Assembly: GCF_007644045.2 (NCBI RefSeq)
Contig: NZ_VMDW02000118.1
Coordinates: 62,001-126,000 of the forward strand
DNA: 64,000 nucleotides
Source of the DNA: Vogesella urethralis
GTDB taxonomy: Bacteria; Pseudomonadota; Gammaproteobacteria; Burkholderiales; Chromobacteriaceae
Direction: 5' to 3'
Shown one piece after another: positions 26,430-35,434 of this stretch. The stretch's first letter is position 1. Every line of letters begins with the position of its first letter. The position numbers were made by a program, and so were the translations under genes. Below the pieces are notes generated by a model. That model worked only from the letters and a program-made list of their open reading frames with translations. It was not told the origin of the DNA and searched no databases.

Positions 26430-27518
26430 ATGGATCGATATCGCATTGAAGATGAAGAAAGTTTTTCCGACTTCCAGTACGCGCTCGATGACTACGCGCC
26501 GCGTATTGCCAACCTGTTGGCCGCCTTGCGGCAGAGCCCGCAGGATATCGCCATGCTGGGTGAGCTGATGCGGCTTTTTCACACCATCAAGGGCGATGCC
26601 GGTCTGTGCCGGCTGCCGTTTGTCGAGCCGATGGTGCACGCGGCAGAAGACCTGCTGGGCATGGTACGTGCCGGGTCGCTGCCGTTTACGGCGGCACTGG
26701 AGCAACTGCTGTTGCTGGCGCTGGACCGGCTGGAGCTGTTGGTCAGCGAGCTGGAAACCGGGCGCGAAATCTCGCTGGCCGATTTCAACCGCATGGTGGA
26801 CGAAATGACCCAGCTGGCCGCGCAGCCGCCGGCGCTGGTAGAGGCGCAGGCCTGGCTGGTCATCAAGCGCCTTACCGGTTTCCTGCCGCAGCAGCCGGTG
26901 GCGCCGTTGCCGGCGCGTAACCCGCAGCAGGAGGCGGATCTGCAGTACTTCCGCAGCCTGGCGTTGCAGTTCGAGCAGCGCTCGGTGCTGTTTCAGGGCC
27001 GTACCGAGCGCAATCTGGTGCTGGCAGCGGCCTGCAACGAGGCGGCGGGCTGGAAGGTGGACCCGCTGCAGCTGGAGGCCGCCGTCTACATGCACGACGT
27101 GGGCATGATGTACTTGCCGGAGGAGTTGTGGCTGAAACAGGGCAAGCTCAGCGCCGAGGAGCGTCTGCAGCTGGCGGCGCACCCGGGCTGGGCGGCCGAC
27201 ATGCTGATGCGGATGAAGGGGTGGGAGGAGGCGGCCAGCATCGTGCGCGATCACCACGAGCGTATCGATGGTACCGGCTATCCGGCGGGCAAGCCGGCCG
27301 GGCTGATCATGGAAGGTGCCAAGCTGTTGGCCATCATCGATACCTTCGAAGCCGTTATTCTCAAGCATGGCCAGCGCCGCCAGGTGCGCTCGCTATTGCG
27401 TGCCGTGGCCGAAATCAACGCCTGCGAGTCGCAGTTTGATGCGGCGTGGATCAATTGTTTCAATCTGGTGGTGCGCGACATGATCGAGCGCGGCATGGTG
27501 TTGCCGCACGTGCGCTAG
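26430..27518 (+). CDS. Hpt domain fused to a degenerate HD-GYP domain
   Basis: A 362-residue protein. An N-terminal histidine phosphotransfer domain (about 5-110) has His51 in LFHTIKGDAG, the usual phosphorylation site. The C-terminal half is an HD-GYP domain (about 170-350) with YMHDVGMMYLP and HHERIDGTGYPAG, the c-di-GMP phosphodiesterase signature. The first metal-ligand histidine seems replaced (GRTERNL where GHTERV is usual) and the lysine of HDxGK is Met, so activity is doubtful. The ATG at 26430 has a GGAGACAGG ribosome site; an ATG 15 bp upstream is less likely. No kinase or receiver gene is adjacent. Confidence 0.82.
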   Translation: MDRYRIEDEESFSDFQYALDDYAPRIANLLAALRQSPQDIAMLGELMRLFHTIKGDAGLCRLPFVEPMVHAAEDLLGMVRAGSLPFTAALEQLLLLALDRLELLVSELETGREISLADFNRMVDEMTQLAAQPPALVEAQAWLVIKRLTGFLPQQPVAPLPARNPQQEADLQYFRSLALQFEQRSVLFQGRTERNLVLAAACNEAAGWKVDPLQLEAAVYMHDVGMMYLPEELWLKQGKLSAEERLQLAAHPGWAADMLMRMKGWEEAASIVRDHHERIDGTGYPAGKPAGLIMEGAKLLAIIDTFEAVILKHGQRRQVRSLLRAVAEINACESQFDAAWINCFNLVVRDMIERGMVLPHVR

Positions 27519-27614
27519 TGCCCGATGTGGCAACTAGGTTGACGCTGCAAATCGGCTGCGGGCATGATGCTGGGCAAGAGCCGTGTAACGGCCGTGCCCA
27601 AACAAGGAGAAATC

Positions 27615-27926
27615 ATGAGTCAGTTCGATAATGTCAGCGTGGTAAAGCAAGCCAACGTTTACTTTGACGGCAAGTGTGTCAGCCACACCGTCATCCTGCA
27701 GGATGGTACCCGCAAGTCGGTAGGCGTAATCCTGCCGTCCAAGCTGCTGTTCAGTACCGGTGCGCCGGAAGTGATGGAGCTGATCGCCGGCGAGTGCAAA
27801 GTCACGCTGGCTGGTGAAGCCGAAGCCCGCACCTACCGCGGTGGCGACTCGTTCTCGGTGCCGGGCGAGAGCTCTTTCCAGATCGAAGTGACCGACACCC
27901 TGCATTACGTCTGCCACTTCGGCTAA
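27615..27926 (+). CDS. ppnP: Pyrimidine/purine nucleoside phosphorylase
   Basis: A 103-residue single-domain cupin of the PpnP (YaiE/UPF0345) family, which phosphorolyses several nucleosides to free base and ribose-1-phosphate. Recognisable segments are [31 protein letters not shown] and [15 protein letters not shown]; length is typical. The ATG at 27615 has an AAGGAGAAAT ribosome site. It is a single-gene unit closed by a palindromic terminator. Confidence 0.9.
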   Translation: MSQFDNVSVVKQANVYFDGKCVSHTVILQDGTRKSVGVILPSKLLFSTGAPEVMELIAGECKVTLAGEAEARTYRGGDSFSVPGESSFQIEVTDTLHYVCHFG

Positions 27927-27945
27927 GCGCGGTAGCAGGCAAGCA

Positions 27946-27973
27946 AAAAGGTTGGCCGCGGCCAACCTTTTTT
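27946..27973. terminator. Bidirectional terminator built from two overlapping dispersed 10-mers
   Basis: GGTTGGCCGC (27950-27959) and GCGGCCAACC (27958-27967) overlap by two bases, forming a perfect 18-bp palindrome flanked by A-run and T-run. It ends ppnP and, in the other direction, the K+ channel gene that stops at 27997. This matches the way inverted uptake sequences double as terminators in Neisseria. Confidence 0.9.
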
Positions 27974-27996
27974 CATTATCGCGCGTGGCAGGCTGC

Positions 27997-29007
27997 TTAT
28001 AGCGCCAGCGCGCCGTCATCGCGCCGCGAAATCACCATCAGCGACTCGCCCGTCAGCAGCAGGGTTTCCCACGCCGGGTTGAACACCACCTCGCCACCCG
28101 GCCGTTCCAGTGCTACCACAATCACACTGCCGTCGCGTACCGGCAGGCATTCGGCAATGCTGCGGCCAACCCATGCCGGATCAATGGCCAGCACCTGCGC
28201 GCGGAAGGTATTGGGGTAGCGGCTGTGCAATCGCTCAAAGAAGTGCAGCGTTTCCGGCTTGACCACCAGGTTGGCCATGTTCATGCCGCCAAGGTAGGAC
28301 GGAATCACTACTTGGTCGGCGCCGACGGCTTTCAGCTTCTTGCGGGCACTTTCGGTTTCTGCCTTGGACACGATATTGATCTGGCGGCTCAGGTTGCGCG
28401 CTGTTACTACCACGAAGGCGTTGTCGGCGTCCGAGGTCAGGCAGGTAATGATGGCGCGGGCGCGGTGGATGCCGGCGGCCTCCAGATTGGCGTCTTCGGT
28501 GGCGTCACCGATGATGTACGGATAGTCGCGGCCGTCCAGCAGTTGCTGCGCTTGCTGGGCGTTCTTTTCGATGATCACCACGTCGTGGCCGGCCTGGGTC
28601 AGTTCGTCCAGCGCGTACAGCCCGGTGCGGCTGAGGCCGCAGATGATGATGTGTTGCTCGAGGCGGGAAATGATCTTGTCCATTTTGCGTGCACGCAGGT
28701 ATTGGGGCAGGTCGCCCTGGAACATCAGCAAGGTAAGCGAAGAAATGCCGTAACCCACCACACCGGTGCCGAAGATGATCAGCAGTACGGTAAACACGCG
28801 GCCCACTGTGTCCAGCGGGTGCGTTTCGCCGTAGCCGATGGTGGCCAGCGTGATGACGGTCATGTACAGGCTGTCGAAGACGCTCCAGCCTTCCAGCAGG
28901 TGGTAGCCCAGCGTGCCCATCACCACCGCGCTGAGTACCAGTGCGGACAGCGACAGCAAGCGGACGGCCAGGGCACGGCCCATGGTGTGTCGGGTTGGCA
29001 GGTTCAT
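27997..29007 (-). CDS. Potassium channel with RCK (TrkA-N) domain
   Basis: A 336-residue two-helix K+ channel. Membrane helices at about 10-35 and 70-95 flank the selectivity filter TIGYGE (56-61). A cytoplasmic RCK domain follows, with the Rossmann start IIICGLSRTGLYALDEL and acidic VVIIEKN, then a TrkA-C-like end. Such channels are gated by ligand binding to the RCK ring. The ATG at 29007 starts MNLPTRHTMGRALA; the frame is open 105 bp further upstream, but that stretch covers the gap to the regulator gene. The Crp-type regulator ends 43 bp upstream on the same strand. Confidence 0.88.
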   Translation of the reverse strand: MNLPTRHTMGRALAVRLLSLSALVLSAVVMGTLGYHLLEGWSVFDSLYMTVITLATIGYGETHPLDTVGRVFTVLLIIFGTGVVGYGISSLTLLMFQGDLPQYLRARKMDKIISRLEQHIIICGLSRTGLYALDELTQAGHDVVIIEKNAQQAQQLLDGRDYPYIIGDATEDANLEAAGIHRARAIITCLTSDADNAFVVVTARNLSRQINIVSKAETESARKKLKAVGADQVVIPSYLGGMNMANLVVKPETLHFFERLHSRYPNTFRAQVLAIDPAWVGRSIAECLPVRDGSVIVVALERPGGEVVFNPAWETLLLTGESLMVISRRDDGALAL

Positions 29008-29050
29008 GCCGCCATTGTAATGGCTGCTTGGCAGGGCGGCCTGCTTTTGC

Positions 29051-29755
29051 TCAAGTCTGCCCGCTTTCCAGCTGCTGTAGCGCGCTGCGATCGTGTACTT
29101 GCAACTGGCCACGGCCCACGCTGATCAGCCCCGCATCGGCCAGCTGCCCCAGGATGGCGTTGCAGGTTTGGCGGCTGATGCCGGTGGCGCTGGCCAGCGC
29201 TTCCTGGCTAAGCCGGATGCGGCCGTCGCCATCTGCCAGCAACAGCAGGCGCTGGGCCAGTCGCGCCTCTGGCGACAGTAGCGTTTGCTGGGCCAGGCCT
29301 TGCATCAGCTTGCGCGTTTTGGCTGCCATCAGCTGCCCCAGCGGCAGCCAGCCTTGCGGCCAACCTTGCAGCCAGCCCAGCAGCGCGGCTTGCGGGACGT
29401 GCCATAGCAGGCAACCGCGGTCGCTGCCGGCGTCGTGGGTGCGCGGCCCGTGGTCGAACAGTGCCACCTCGCCAAACCAGTGGCCGGCGCCCAGCCGGGT
29501 CAGCACGCTGTGCTTGCCGGTGAGCGAGCTGCTGCCGATCACCATGCTGCCTTCCAGAATGCCGTACAGGCCGTCAGGCGCGTCTTCGTGCAGAAACAGG
29601 AAGCCGCCCGCCGGCAAGCGTCGTGGCTGGCCCAGTGCCTGCAGTGCGGCCTGCATGGTATCCGGCAGGCCGGCAAACCAAGGGTCGGCCGCCAGTCGCT
29701 GCAAAGCATGGCTTCTGTCGTCTGCTTGACAGAGTGAATCCGGGCGCAAGGGCAT
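29051..29755 (-). CDS. Crp/Fnr-family transcriptional regulator
   Basis: A 234-residue regulator with an N-terminal cyclic-nucleotide-binding fold (about 18-140; LPAGGFLFLHEDAPDGLYGI, GHWFGEVALFD) and a C-terminal winged helix (about 160-225; LSQEALASATGISRQTCN). No N-terminal cysteine cluster is visible, so it is not an oxygen-sensing FNR, and the effector is unknown. The odd segment GWLQGWPQGW partly arises from a copy of the dispersed 10-mer at 29356-29365. It is divergent from the next gene with only 30 bp between the starts. Confidence 0.85.
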   Translation of the reverse strand: MPLRPDSLCQADDRSHALQRLAADPWFAGLPDTMQAALQALGQPRRLPAGGFLFLHEDAPDGLYGILEGSMVIGSSSLTGKHSVLTRLGAGHWFGEVALFDHGPRTHDAGSDRGCLLWHVPQAALLGWLQGWPQGWLPLGQLMAAKTRKLMQGLAQQTLLSPEARLAQRLLLLADGDGRIRLSQEALASATGISRQTCNAILGQLADAGLISVGRGQLQVHDRSALQQLESGQT

Positions 29756-29785
29756 GATGGAGCCTCAACCTGATGGAGGGCTACC

Positions 29786-30298
29786 ATGAAAACGCTAGAA
29801 CAACATTTAGTCAATTACGCCAGCTACCACCGCGACGTGCGCAATATCCGCACCCACTTTGTCGGCATTCCGCTGATCGTGCTGGCGGTGGCGCAGTTGC
29901 TGGCACAGGTGCCGCTGGGCAGCGGGCTGACGCTGCTGGCGCCGGTGCTGCTGGCCTCGTGTGCGTTTTATCTGGCGCTAAGCCGCCCGCTGGGCCTGCT
30001 GATGACGGTACTGATGCTGCTGACCGGCTGGGCCGGTACGCTGCTGGCGGCGCAGCCTGGCGCCTTGTGGCTGGGACTGTTGCTGTTTGCGCTGGGCTGG
30101 GTCATCCAGTTTGTCGGCCATTGGTACGAAGGCCGCAAGCCGGCGTTTGTCGACGATTTGCTGGGCCTGCTGGTGGGGCCGCTGTTCGTGGTGGTGGAGT
30201 GGCTGTTTCTGCTTGGGCTGTGCCAACCGTTGCAGGCGGCCATCACTGCCGGTGCCGGCCCGCTGCGCGGCGTGCAGAAAGTCGCTGCAGGTCACTGA
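29786..30298 (+). CDS. Mpo1-like (DUF962) membrane protein
   Basis: A 170-residue protein with four hydrophobic segments. It carries the DUF962 signature histidines: YHRDVRNIRTHFVGIP near the start and GHWYEGRKPAF about two-thirds along. In yeast the homologue Mpo1 is an iron-dependent dioxygenase acting on 2-hydroxy fatty acids; the bacterial role is not settled. Good ribosome site (GGAGGG). It precedes the yegD-like gene by 46 bp. Confidence 0.82.
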   Translation: MKTLEQHLVNYASYHRDVRNIRTHFVGIPLIVLAVAQLLAQVPLGSGLTLLAPVLLASCAFYLALSRPLGLLMTVLMLLTGWAGTLLAAQPGALWLGLLLFALGWVIQFVGHWYEGRKPAFVDDLLGLLVGPLFVVVEWLFLLGLCQPLQAAITAGAGPLRGVQKVAAGH

Positions 30299-30344
30299 AG
30301 TTTCGCTATAATCCCGCTCCTTTTGCCTGAGGGGGTGGATAAGC

Positions 30345-31598
30345 ATGACCGTAAAAGCCTGTGGCGTGGACTTTGGTACGTCCAATTCGACCGTGGGCTG
30401 GTGCCGCCCCGGTGAGCCCAGCCTGCTGGCGCTGGAAGACGGCAAGACCACGCTGCCGTCGGTAGTGTTCTTCAATGCCGAGGAAGAAAGCACGGCGGTT
30501 GGCCGCGCCGCCATCGCCGAGTATCTGGATGGCTACGAAGGCCGCCTGATGCGCTCGCTGAAGAGCATTCTGGGTACCAGCCTGATGAACGGGCAGACCG
30601 AAGTGCAGGGGCGTCCGCTGCGTTTTCTGGACTTGCTGACGCTGTTCATCGGCGAGCTCAAGCAGCGCGCCGAGCGTCAGGCTGGCCGCGCTTTCGAGCA
30701 GGCCGTGTTCGGCCGCCCGGTGTTCTTTGTAGATGACGACCCGGTGGCCGACCGCCTGGCGCAAGACACGCTGGGCGACATCGCCCGCCGTGTCGGTTTC
30801 AAGGAAGTGGCGTTCCAGTTCGAGCCGATTGCCGCCGCGTTCGACTACGAAAGCCGCGTGCAGCGCGAGGAGCTGGTGCTGATCGTCGATATCGGTGGCG
30901 GTACTTCCGACTTTTCGCTGCTGCGCCTGTCGCCGGAGCGTGCCCACCTGCTGGATCGTCGCGCCGACATTCTGGCTAACGGCGGTGTGCATATCGGCGG
31001 CACCGACTTCGACAAGCAGCTCAGTCTGCACGCGGTGATGCCGCAGCTGGGCTACCGCACGCGCCTGAAGAACAACGCCGAGGTGCCGTCCGGTTTCTAC
31101 TTCAACCTGGCCACCTGGCACACCATCAACTTTGCCTACACCCGCAAGGCCCTGAACGACCTGCAGGGCATTTACCCGGACGCGCTGGAGCAGCGCAAGC
31201 TGGACCGCTTGTTTTCGCTGATCGACAAGCGCGCCGGCCACTGGCTGGCCATCCAGGTGGAAGCGGCCAAGATTGCCTTATCCGACGTGGCCAGCACGCG
31301 GCTGGACATGAGCGAGATCGAGCGCGATCTGTGGCACGAGGTGTTGCGCAGCGATTTCGACGAGGCGATCGAGAAACAGATTGTCAGCATCGAAACCACG
31401 GTCACGCGTTTGCTGGCCGACGCGCAGCTGCAGGCAGGCGAGGTGGATACCGTGTTCTTTACCGGTGGCTCCAGCGGCGTGCCACTGCTGCGCCAGCGCA
31501 TTGCCGCCATGTTCCCTGCCGCGCAGGCCGTGGAGGGCGACCGCTACGGCAGTATCGGCAGCGGCCTGGCTTTGGACGCCTCGCGCCGCTTTGCCTGA
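30345..31598 (+). CDS. yegD: Hsp70-family chaperone-like protein YegD
   Basis: A 417-residue actin/Hsp70-fold ATPase without the substrate-binding half of DnaK. Nucleotide-binding motifs are CGVDFGTSNSTVGW (phosphate 1), LIVDIGGGTSDFSL (phosphate 2) and VFFTGGSSGVPLLR (adenosine). This is the YegD form, whose biological role is poorly defined. A bidirectional terminator follows, shared with the convergent DUF808 gene. Confidence 0.88.
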   Translation: MTVKACGVDFGTSNSTVGWCRPGEPSLLALEDGKTTLPSVVFFNAEEESTAVGRAAIAEYLDGYEGRLMRSLKSILGTSLMNGQTEVQGRPLRFLDLLTLFIGELKQRAERQAGRAFEQAVFGRPVFFVDDDPVADRLAQDTLGDIARRVGFKEVAFQFEPIAAAFDYESRVQREELVLIVDIGGGTSDFSLLRLSPERAHLLDRRADILANGGVHIGGTDFDKQLSLHAVMPQLGYRTRLKNNAEVPSGFYFNLATWHTINFAYTRKALNDLQGIYPDALEQRKLDRLFSLIDKRAGHWLAIQVEAAKIALSDVASTRLDMSEIERDLWHEVLRSDFDEAIEKQIVSIETTVTRLLADAQLQAGEVDTVFFTGGSSGVPLLRQRIAAMFPAAQAVEGDRYGSIGSGLALDASRRFA

Positions 31599-31640
31599 GT
31601 GCACCGCCACCAGGTTGGTCGCAGGTGTCAGCCATAAAAG

Positions 31641-31671
31641 CAAACCCCGCCAGTTGGCGGGGTTTGTGTTT
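31641..31671. terminator. Bidirectional terminator, yegD / DUF808 gene
   Basis: An 11-bp stem (CAAACCCCGCC with its complement) and AGTT loop, with a TTTT run on the minus strand and a looser T-rich tail on the plus strand. Confidence 0.8.
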
Positions 31672-31692
31672 GGCGGGACAGTAGGCTGCGCG

Positions 31693-32625
31693 TCAGTGCG
31701 CTTTTTCCCCGCGCAGCTTGCCGATTGCCATCACCACAGCCAGTACCAGTGCGCCGGCTACCACGCCGAACAACCCGTCCAGCACCGCCGGTATAATGGC
31801 CGCCAGCAGGCCGCCGATGCCGGCGACCCCGGCCACGCTGTGAGCGGCGGCTTCGATGGCGTGGTGGGCGAACGGCAGGCCGTGGGTAAGGATGCCACCG
31901 CCAACCAGGAACATCGCGATAGTGCCGGCCACGGCCAGAAAGCGCATCAGCGGCGGGGCGGCGTTTACCAGCGCACGGCCCAGTTGCTGGCTGGCAGCAC
32001 CCGGTTTGCGTGTCAGGTACAGGCCGATGTCGTCCAGCTTGACGATGCCGGCTACCAGGCCGTACACGCCGACAGTCATGATCAGCGAGATGCCGGTCAG
32101 CACCACCAGCTGCGACATGAACGGCTGCGTGGCGACGGTGCCCAGCGTGATGGCGATGATCTCGGCGGACAGGATGAAGTCGGTGGTGATGGCGCCTTTG
32201 ATCTTGTCTTTCTCGTAGGCCACCATGTCCACGTCGGGGTTGGTCAGTGCGGCCAACCTGTCGCTGTGCTCGGCGTCTTCCTCTGCGGCGTGCAGGTATT
32301 TGTGCGCCAGTTTTTCCACGCCTTCAAAGCACAGGAAGGCGCCGCCTATCATCAGCAGCGGGGTGATCAGGATTGGTGCAAAGGCGCTGATGGCCAGCGC
32401 CAACGGTACCAGAATGGCCTTGTTTCGCAGCGAGCCCAGCGCTACGGCCCAGACCACCGGCAGCTCGCGGTCGGCTTGCACGCCGGCCACCTGTTGCGCG
32501 TTCAGCGCCAGGTCGTCACCCAGTACGCCGGCGGTTTTCTTGGCGGCCACTTTGGTCATTACCGCCACGTCGTCCAGAATAGTGGCGATGTCATCAATCA
32601 GCATTAGCAGGCTACTACCAGCCAT
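31693..32625 (-). CDS. yedI: DUF808 (YedI-type) inner-membrane protein
   Basis: A 310-residue polytopic protein. It opens with the family signature [20 protein letters not shown], followed by about six to seven hydrophobic segments including the glycine-rich [20 protein letters not shown] near the end. No function is established for DUF808. The ribosome site is good (ACAGGAAAC). It is monocistronic between two terminators. Confidence 0.87.
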   Translation of the reverse strand: MAGSSLLMLIDDIATILDDVAVMTKVAAKKTAGVLGDDLALNAQQVAGVQADRELPVVWAVALGSLRNKAILVPLALAISAFAPILITPLLMIGGAFLCFEGVEKLAHKYLHAAEEDAEHSDRLAALTNPDVDMVAYEKDKIKGAITTDFILSAEIIAITLGTVATQPFMSQLVVLTGISLIMTVGVYGLVAGIVKLDDIGLYLTRKPGAASQQLGRALVNAAPPLMRFLAVAGTIAMFLVGGGILTHGLPFAHHAIEAAAHSVAGVAGIGGLLAAIIPAVLDGLFGVVAGALVLAVVMAIGKLRGEKAH

Positions 32626-32676
32626 GTTTGTTTCCTGTCAGCAAAGGCGGTCGCTGTTGTGCAAACGGCGACACGA

Positions 32677-32698
32677 AAAGCCCGGCGGTTGCCGGGCG
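32677..32698 (-). terminator. Terminator after the alpha/beta hydrolase gene
   Basis: A 7-bp stem GCCCGGC/GCCGGGC with a four-base loop; on the minus strand it runs into CTTTTCG. It lies about 25 bp after the hydrolase stop. Confidence 0.75.
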
Positions 32699-32723
32699 GG
32701 ATGCACACGGTAGCAAAGCGTGA

Positions 32724-33524
32724 CTATGTCATCAAGTGTTGCTGCAACCAGTGATGGATACGCTGGGCGGCATACTGCCAGCGCGTGTCCAGCATCAGCA
32801 TGTGGGCGGTGCCGGGCAGGATCTCGCACGGCAGGCCCAGCGCTTGCGCCATCTGCCGCACTTCGGCGGCGCTGATCAGCTGGTCGTGCTCGCCGCCCAG
32901 TATCAGTACCGGCAAGTTCAGCCGCGGCCTTGCCAGCGGCGACACCATCGACATGTCCATGATGGCGCGCACGCTCTCCACCTGGCTGTTGGCCGCCATC
33001 CAGGCCACGTCCGCTAGCGGGGCGTCGGCCGAAAACAGCATGCCTTGCAGTTCGCTGGTGTGTGGCTGGTAGTTGCCTTGCTGAAACAGGTTGAGCCCCA
33101 GCAGCATGCCGGGTGACTGGCTGAACAGCCGCCAGGTGGAGGCGGCAAGCCCGGTGTGCGGTACCGACGCCAGCAGTACCAGCGCAGCCGCCTGGTGGCG
33201 CTGCAGGTATTGCTGGCACACGAAACCGCCCATCGAATGGCCCAGCAACACCGGCGCGCGGCCGATCTGCCGTACTGCCTGCGCCACGTTGGCCACGTAG
33301 TCGTCAATGCTGGTGGCGGCCAGCCAGGCCTGGCCTTCGCTGTGGCCGTGGCCTTCCAGGCTCAGTGCCCAGCAGTCGTAGCCTTGCGCGGCAAACCAGG
33401 GCAGAAAGTGCTGCTGCCAGCAGCGGGCGCTGCTGTACGCGCCGTGGATAAACAGCAGGGGCGGCACGTCCAGTGCGGCCCCCGCCGGTGCGTGGTGGAT
33501 CAACTCAAGTTGTAGCGAACTCAC
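32724..33524 (-). CDS. Alpha/beta-fold hydrolase
   Basis: A 266-residue hydrolase with a complete apparent triad: nucleophile Ser97 in LLGHSMGG, the acid in GGEHDQLI and His in GTAHMLML. The oxyanion region is LLFIHGAYSSARCW. No signal peptide, so it is cytoplasmic. The substrate is unknown; it looks like a lysophospholipase or esterase-type enzyme. Its start overlaps the phoH stop by 4 bp, so the two are co-translated. Confidence 0.85.
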   Translation of the reverse strand: MSSLQLELIHHAPAGAALDVPPLLFIHGAYSSARCWQQHFLPWFAAQGYDCWALSLEGHGHSEGQAWLAATSIDDYVANVAQAVRQIGRAPVLLGHSMGGFVCQQYLQRHQAAALVLLASVPHTGLAASTWRLFSQSPGMLLGLNLFQQGNYQPHTSELQGMLFSADAPLADVAWMAANSQVESVRAIMDMSMVSPLARPRLNLPVLILGGEHDQLISAAEVRQMAQALGLPCEILPGTAHMLMLDTRWQYAAQRIHHWLQQHLMT

Positions 33525-34924
33525 AGTACCTCGGCGGCGTGATCTGCCAGACGCGAGCGTTCGCCGCGCTGCAGGGTGATGTGGCCGGAATGATCCCAGC
33601 CTTTGAAGCGGTCAACGACGTAAGTCAGGCCGGAGCTGCCCTCGGTAAGGTAGGGCGTGTCGATCTGGCTGATGTTGCCCAGGCAGACCACCTTGGTGCC
33701 GGGGCCGGCGCGGGTGATCAGGGTTTTCATCTGCTTGGGCGTCAGGTTCTGCGCTTCGTCGATGATCAGGTATTTGTTGAGGAAGGTGCGACCGCGCATG
33801 AAGTTCAGCGATTTCACCTTGATGCGGCTGCGGATCAGGTCGCGGGTGGCGGCACGGCCCCACTCGCCGCCATCGTCCTCGTTGCGGTTGAGCACGTCCA
33901 GGTTGTCTTCCAGTGCGCCCATCCACGGCAGCATTTTTTCTTCTTCGGTGCCGGGCAGGAAGCCGATGTCTTCGCCCACCGGCACGGTAACGCGGGTCAT
34001 GATGATTTCGCTGTACAGCTTTTGCTCCAGCGTCATCGCCAGGCCTGCGGCCAACGTCAGCAGCGTCTTGCCGGTGCCGGCCTGGCCCAGCAGGGTGACG
34101 AAGTCGATTTCCGGGTTCATCAGCAGGTTTAGCGCGAAGTTCTGTTCGCGGTTGCGCGCGGTAATGCCCCACACGTTGTTCTTCTGGTGGCTGTAGTCCT
34201 TCAGCGTTTCCAGTACCGCGCTCTTGCCGTCGATCTGGGTGACGCGACATTGCAAGGGCTGGTCGCCTTGCTGCCAAAGCAGCTGGTTCAGGTGCAGGCT
34301 GGCAACGTCGCTACCCTTGATCTGGTAGTAGGTGCGGCCGTGTTCCTGCCACGATTTGAGGTCTTTGCCATTGCGGTCCCAGAAGCCGGGGTCGATTTCG
34401 CGGGTGCCGGTGTACAGCAGGTCGGTGTCTTCCAGCACCTTGTCGTTGAAATAGTCTTCGGCCTCCAGCCCCAGTGCGCTGGCCTTGATGCGCATATTGA
34501 TGTCTTTGGACACCAGGATCACGTTGCGGCCGGGCTCGCGCTCTTTCAGCGCCATCACGATGCCCAGGATCTGATTGTCGGCCTTGCCTACCGGCATGGA
34601 GGCGGGCAGCACGGCGTGGATGGCCTGGGTCTGCAGCCGCAGCTTGCCGCTGGCGGCGTCACGGCTGGCGCTTTGCAGCGGGATGCCGGTGTCGATGCTG
34701 CCGGCGCCGGCGCGCACGATCTCGTCCAGAAAGCGGCTGGCCTGGCGGGCGTTGCGCGCCACTTCGGTCATGCCCTTCTTGTGGGTGTCCAGCTCTTCCA
34801 GCGTGATGATGGGGATGAAGACGTCGTGTTCCTCGAAGCGGAACAGGCAGGTAGGGTCGTGCAACAGCACATTGGTATCGAGAACAAACAGCTTGACGGT
34901 TTTGGTCTTTTTGCGGCTTGCCAT
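33521..34924 (-). CDS. PhoH-like ATPase with N-terminal PIN nuclease domain
   Basis: A 467-residue PhoH2-type protein. The PIN domain (about 10-140) has its acidic residues in FVLDTNVLLHDP and ITLEELD; the PhoH helicase-like ATPase follows with Walker A GQAGTGKT (about 275) and Walker B YLIIDEAQNLTP. PhoH2 proteins couple ATP hydrolysis to RNA cleavage. Length is normal. The hydrolase follows with a 4-bp overlap and bcp precedes on the same strand 50 bp away, with a 7-bp GC hairpin (34931-34953, no T-run) between them. Confidence 0.9.
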   Translation of the reverse strand: MASRKKTKTVKLFVLDTNVLLHDPTCLFRFEEHDVFIPIITLEELDTHKKGMTEVARNARQASRFLDEIVRAGAGSIDTGIPLQSASRDAASGKLRLQTQAIHAVLPASMPVGKADNQILGIVMALKEREPGRNVILVSKDINMRIKASALGLEAEDYFNDKVLEDTDLLYTGTREIDPGFWDRNGKDLKSWQEHGRTYYQIKGSDVASLHLNQLLWQQGDQPLQCRVTQIDGKSAVLETLKDYSHQKNNVWGITARNREQNFALNLLMNPEIDFVTLLGQAGTGKTLLTLAAGLAMTLEQKLYSEIIMTRVTVPVGEDIGFLPGTEEEKMLPWMGALEDNLDVLNRNEDDGGEWGRAATRDLIRSRIKVKSLNFMRGRTFLNKYLIIDEAQNLTPKQMKTLITRAGPGTKVVCLGNISQIDTPYLTEGSSGLTYVVDRFKGWDHSGHITLQRGERSRLADHAAEVL

Positions 34925-34974
34925 GATAGAGGCCCCTTGATGAGCGGGGCCTCGCGGTATGCCAGACCCTGCGC

Positions 34975-35418
34975 TTATAGCGAATTCACGAATGCCAGCA
35001 CTTCTTCGACGTGGCCAGGGACCTTCAGGCCGCGCCAGGCTTTGAGGATCTTGCCCGCGCTGTCGATGACGAAGGTGCTGCGTTCGATCCCTCTTACCTG
35101 TTTGCCGTACATATTTTTCAGCTTCATGACAGCGAACAGATTACATACAGTTTCCTCCGGATCGCTGATCAATTCAAATGGCAATTCGTACTTGGCCTTG
35201 AAGTTCTCGTGCGATTTCAGGCTGTCGCGCGACACGCCGACGATGGTGACGTTGGCCGCAGCAAACGCGGCGTGGTGGTCACGAAAACCGATAGCCTGGG
35301 TGGTGCAGCCCGGGGTGCTGTCCTTGGGGTAGAAGTACAGCACGGTCAGGCCGGCGGCGGGCAGGCTGATGGTCTGGCCGCTGGTGGCCGGGGCGCTGAA
35401 GGGGGTGATCTGTTCCAT
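34975..35418 (-). CDS. bcp: Peroxiredoxin, Bcp type
   Basis: A 147-residue thiol peroxidase. The peroxidatic cysteine is Cys38 in YPKDSTPGCTTQ. The usual nearby resolving cysteine five residues later is absent (CTTQAI); the only other cysteine is Cys92 in PEETVCNLF, which could resolve. The ATG at 35418 is preferred because a GGAGAAAG ribosome site lies just upstream; an ATG at 35430 has none. It follows the Smr gene by 16 bp, in line with a trxB-smr-bcp unit that would place the peroxidase beside its thioredoxin reductase. Confidence 0.9.
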   Translation of the reverse strand: MEQITPFSAPATSGQTISLPAAGLTVLYFYPKDSTPGCTTQAIGFRDHHAAFAAANVTIVGVSRDSLKSHENFKAKYELPFELISDPEETVCNLFAVMKLKNMYGKQVRGIERSTFVIDSAGKILKAWRGLKVPGHVEEVLAFVNSL

Positions 35419-35434
35419 TGCTTTCTCCATGGTG

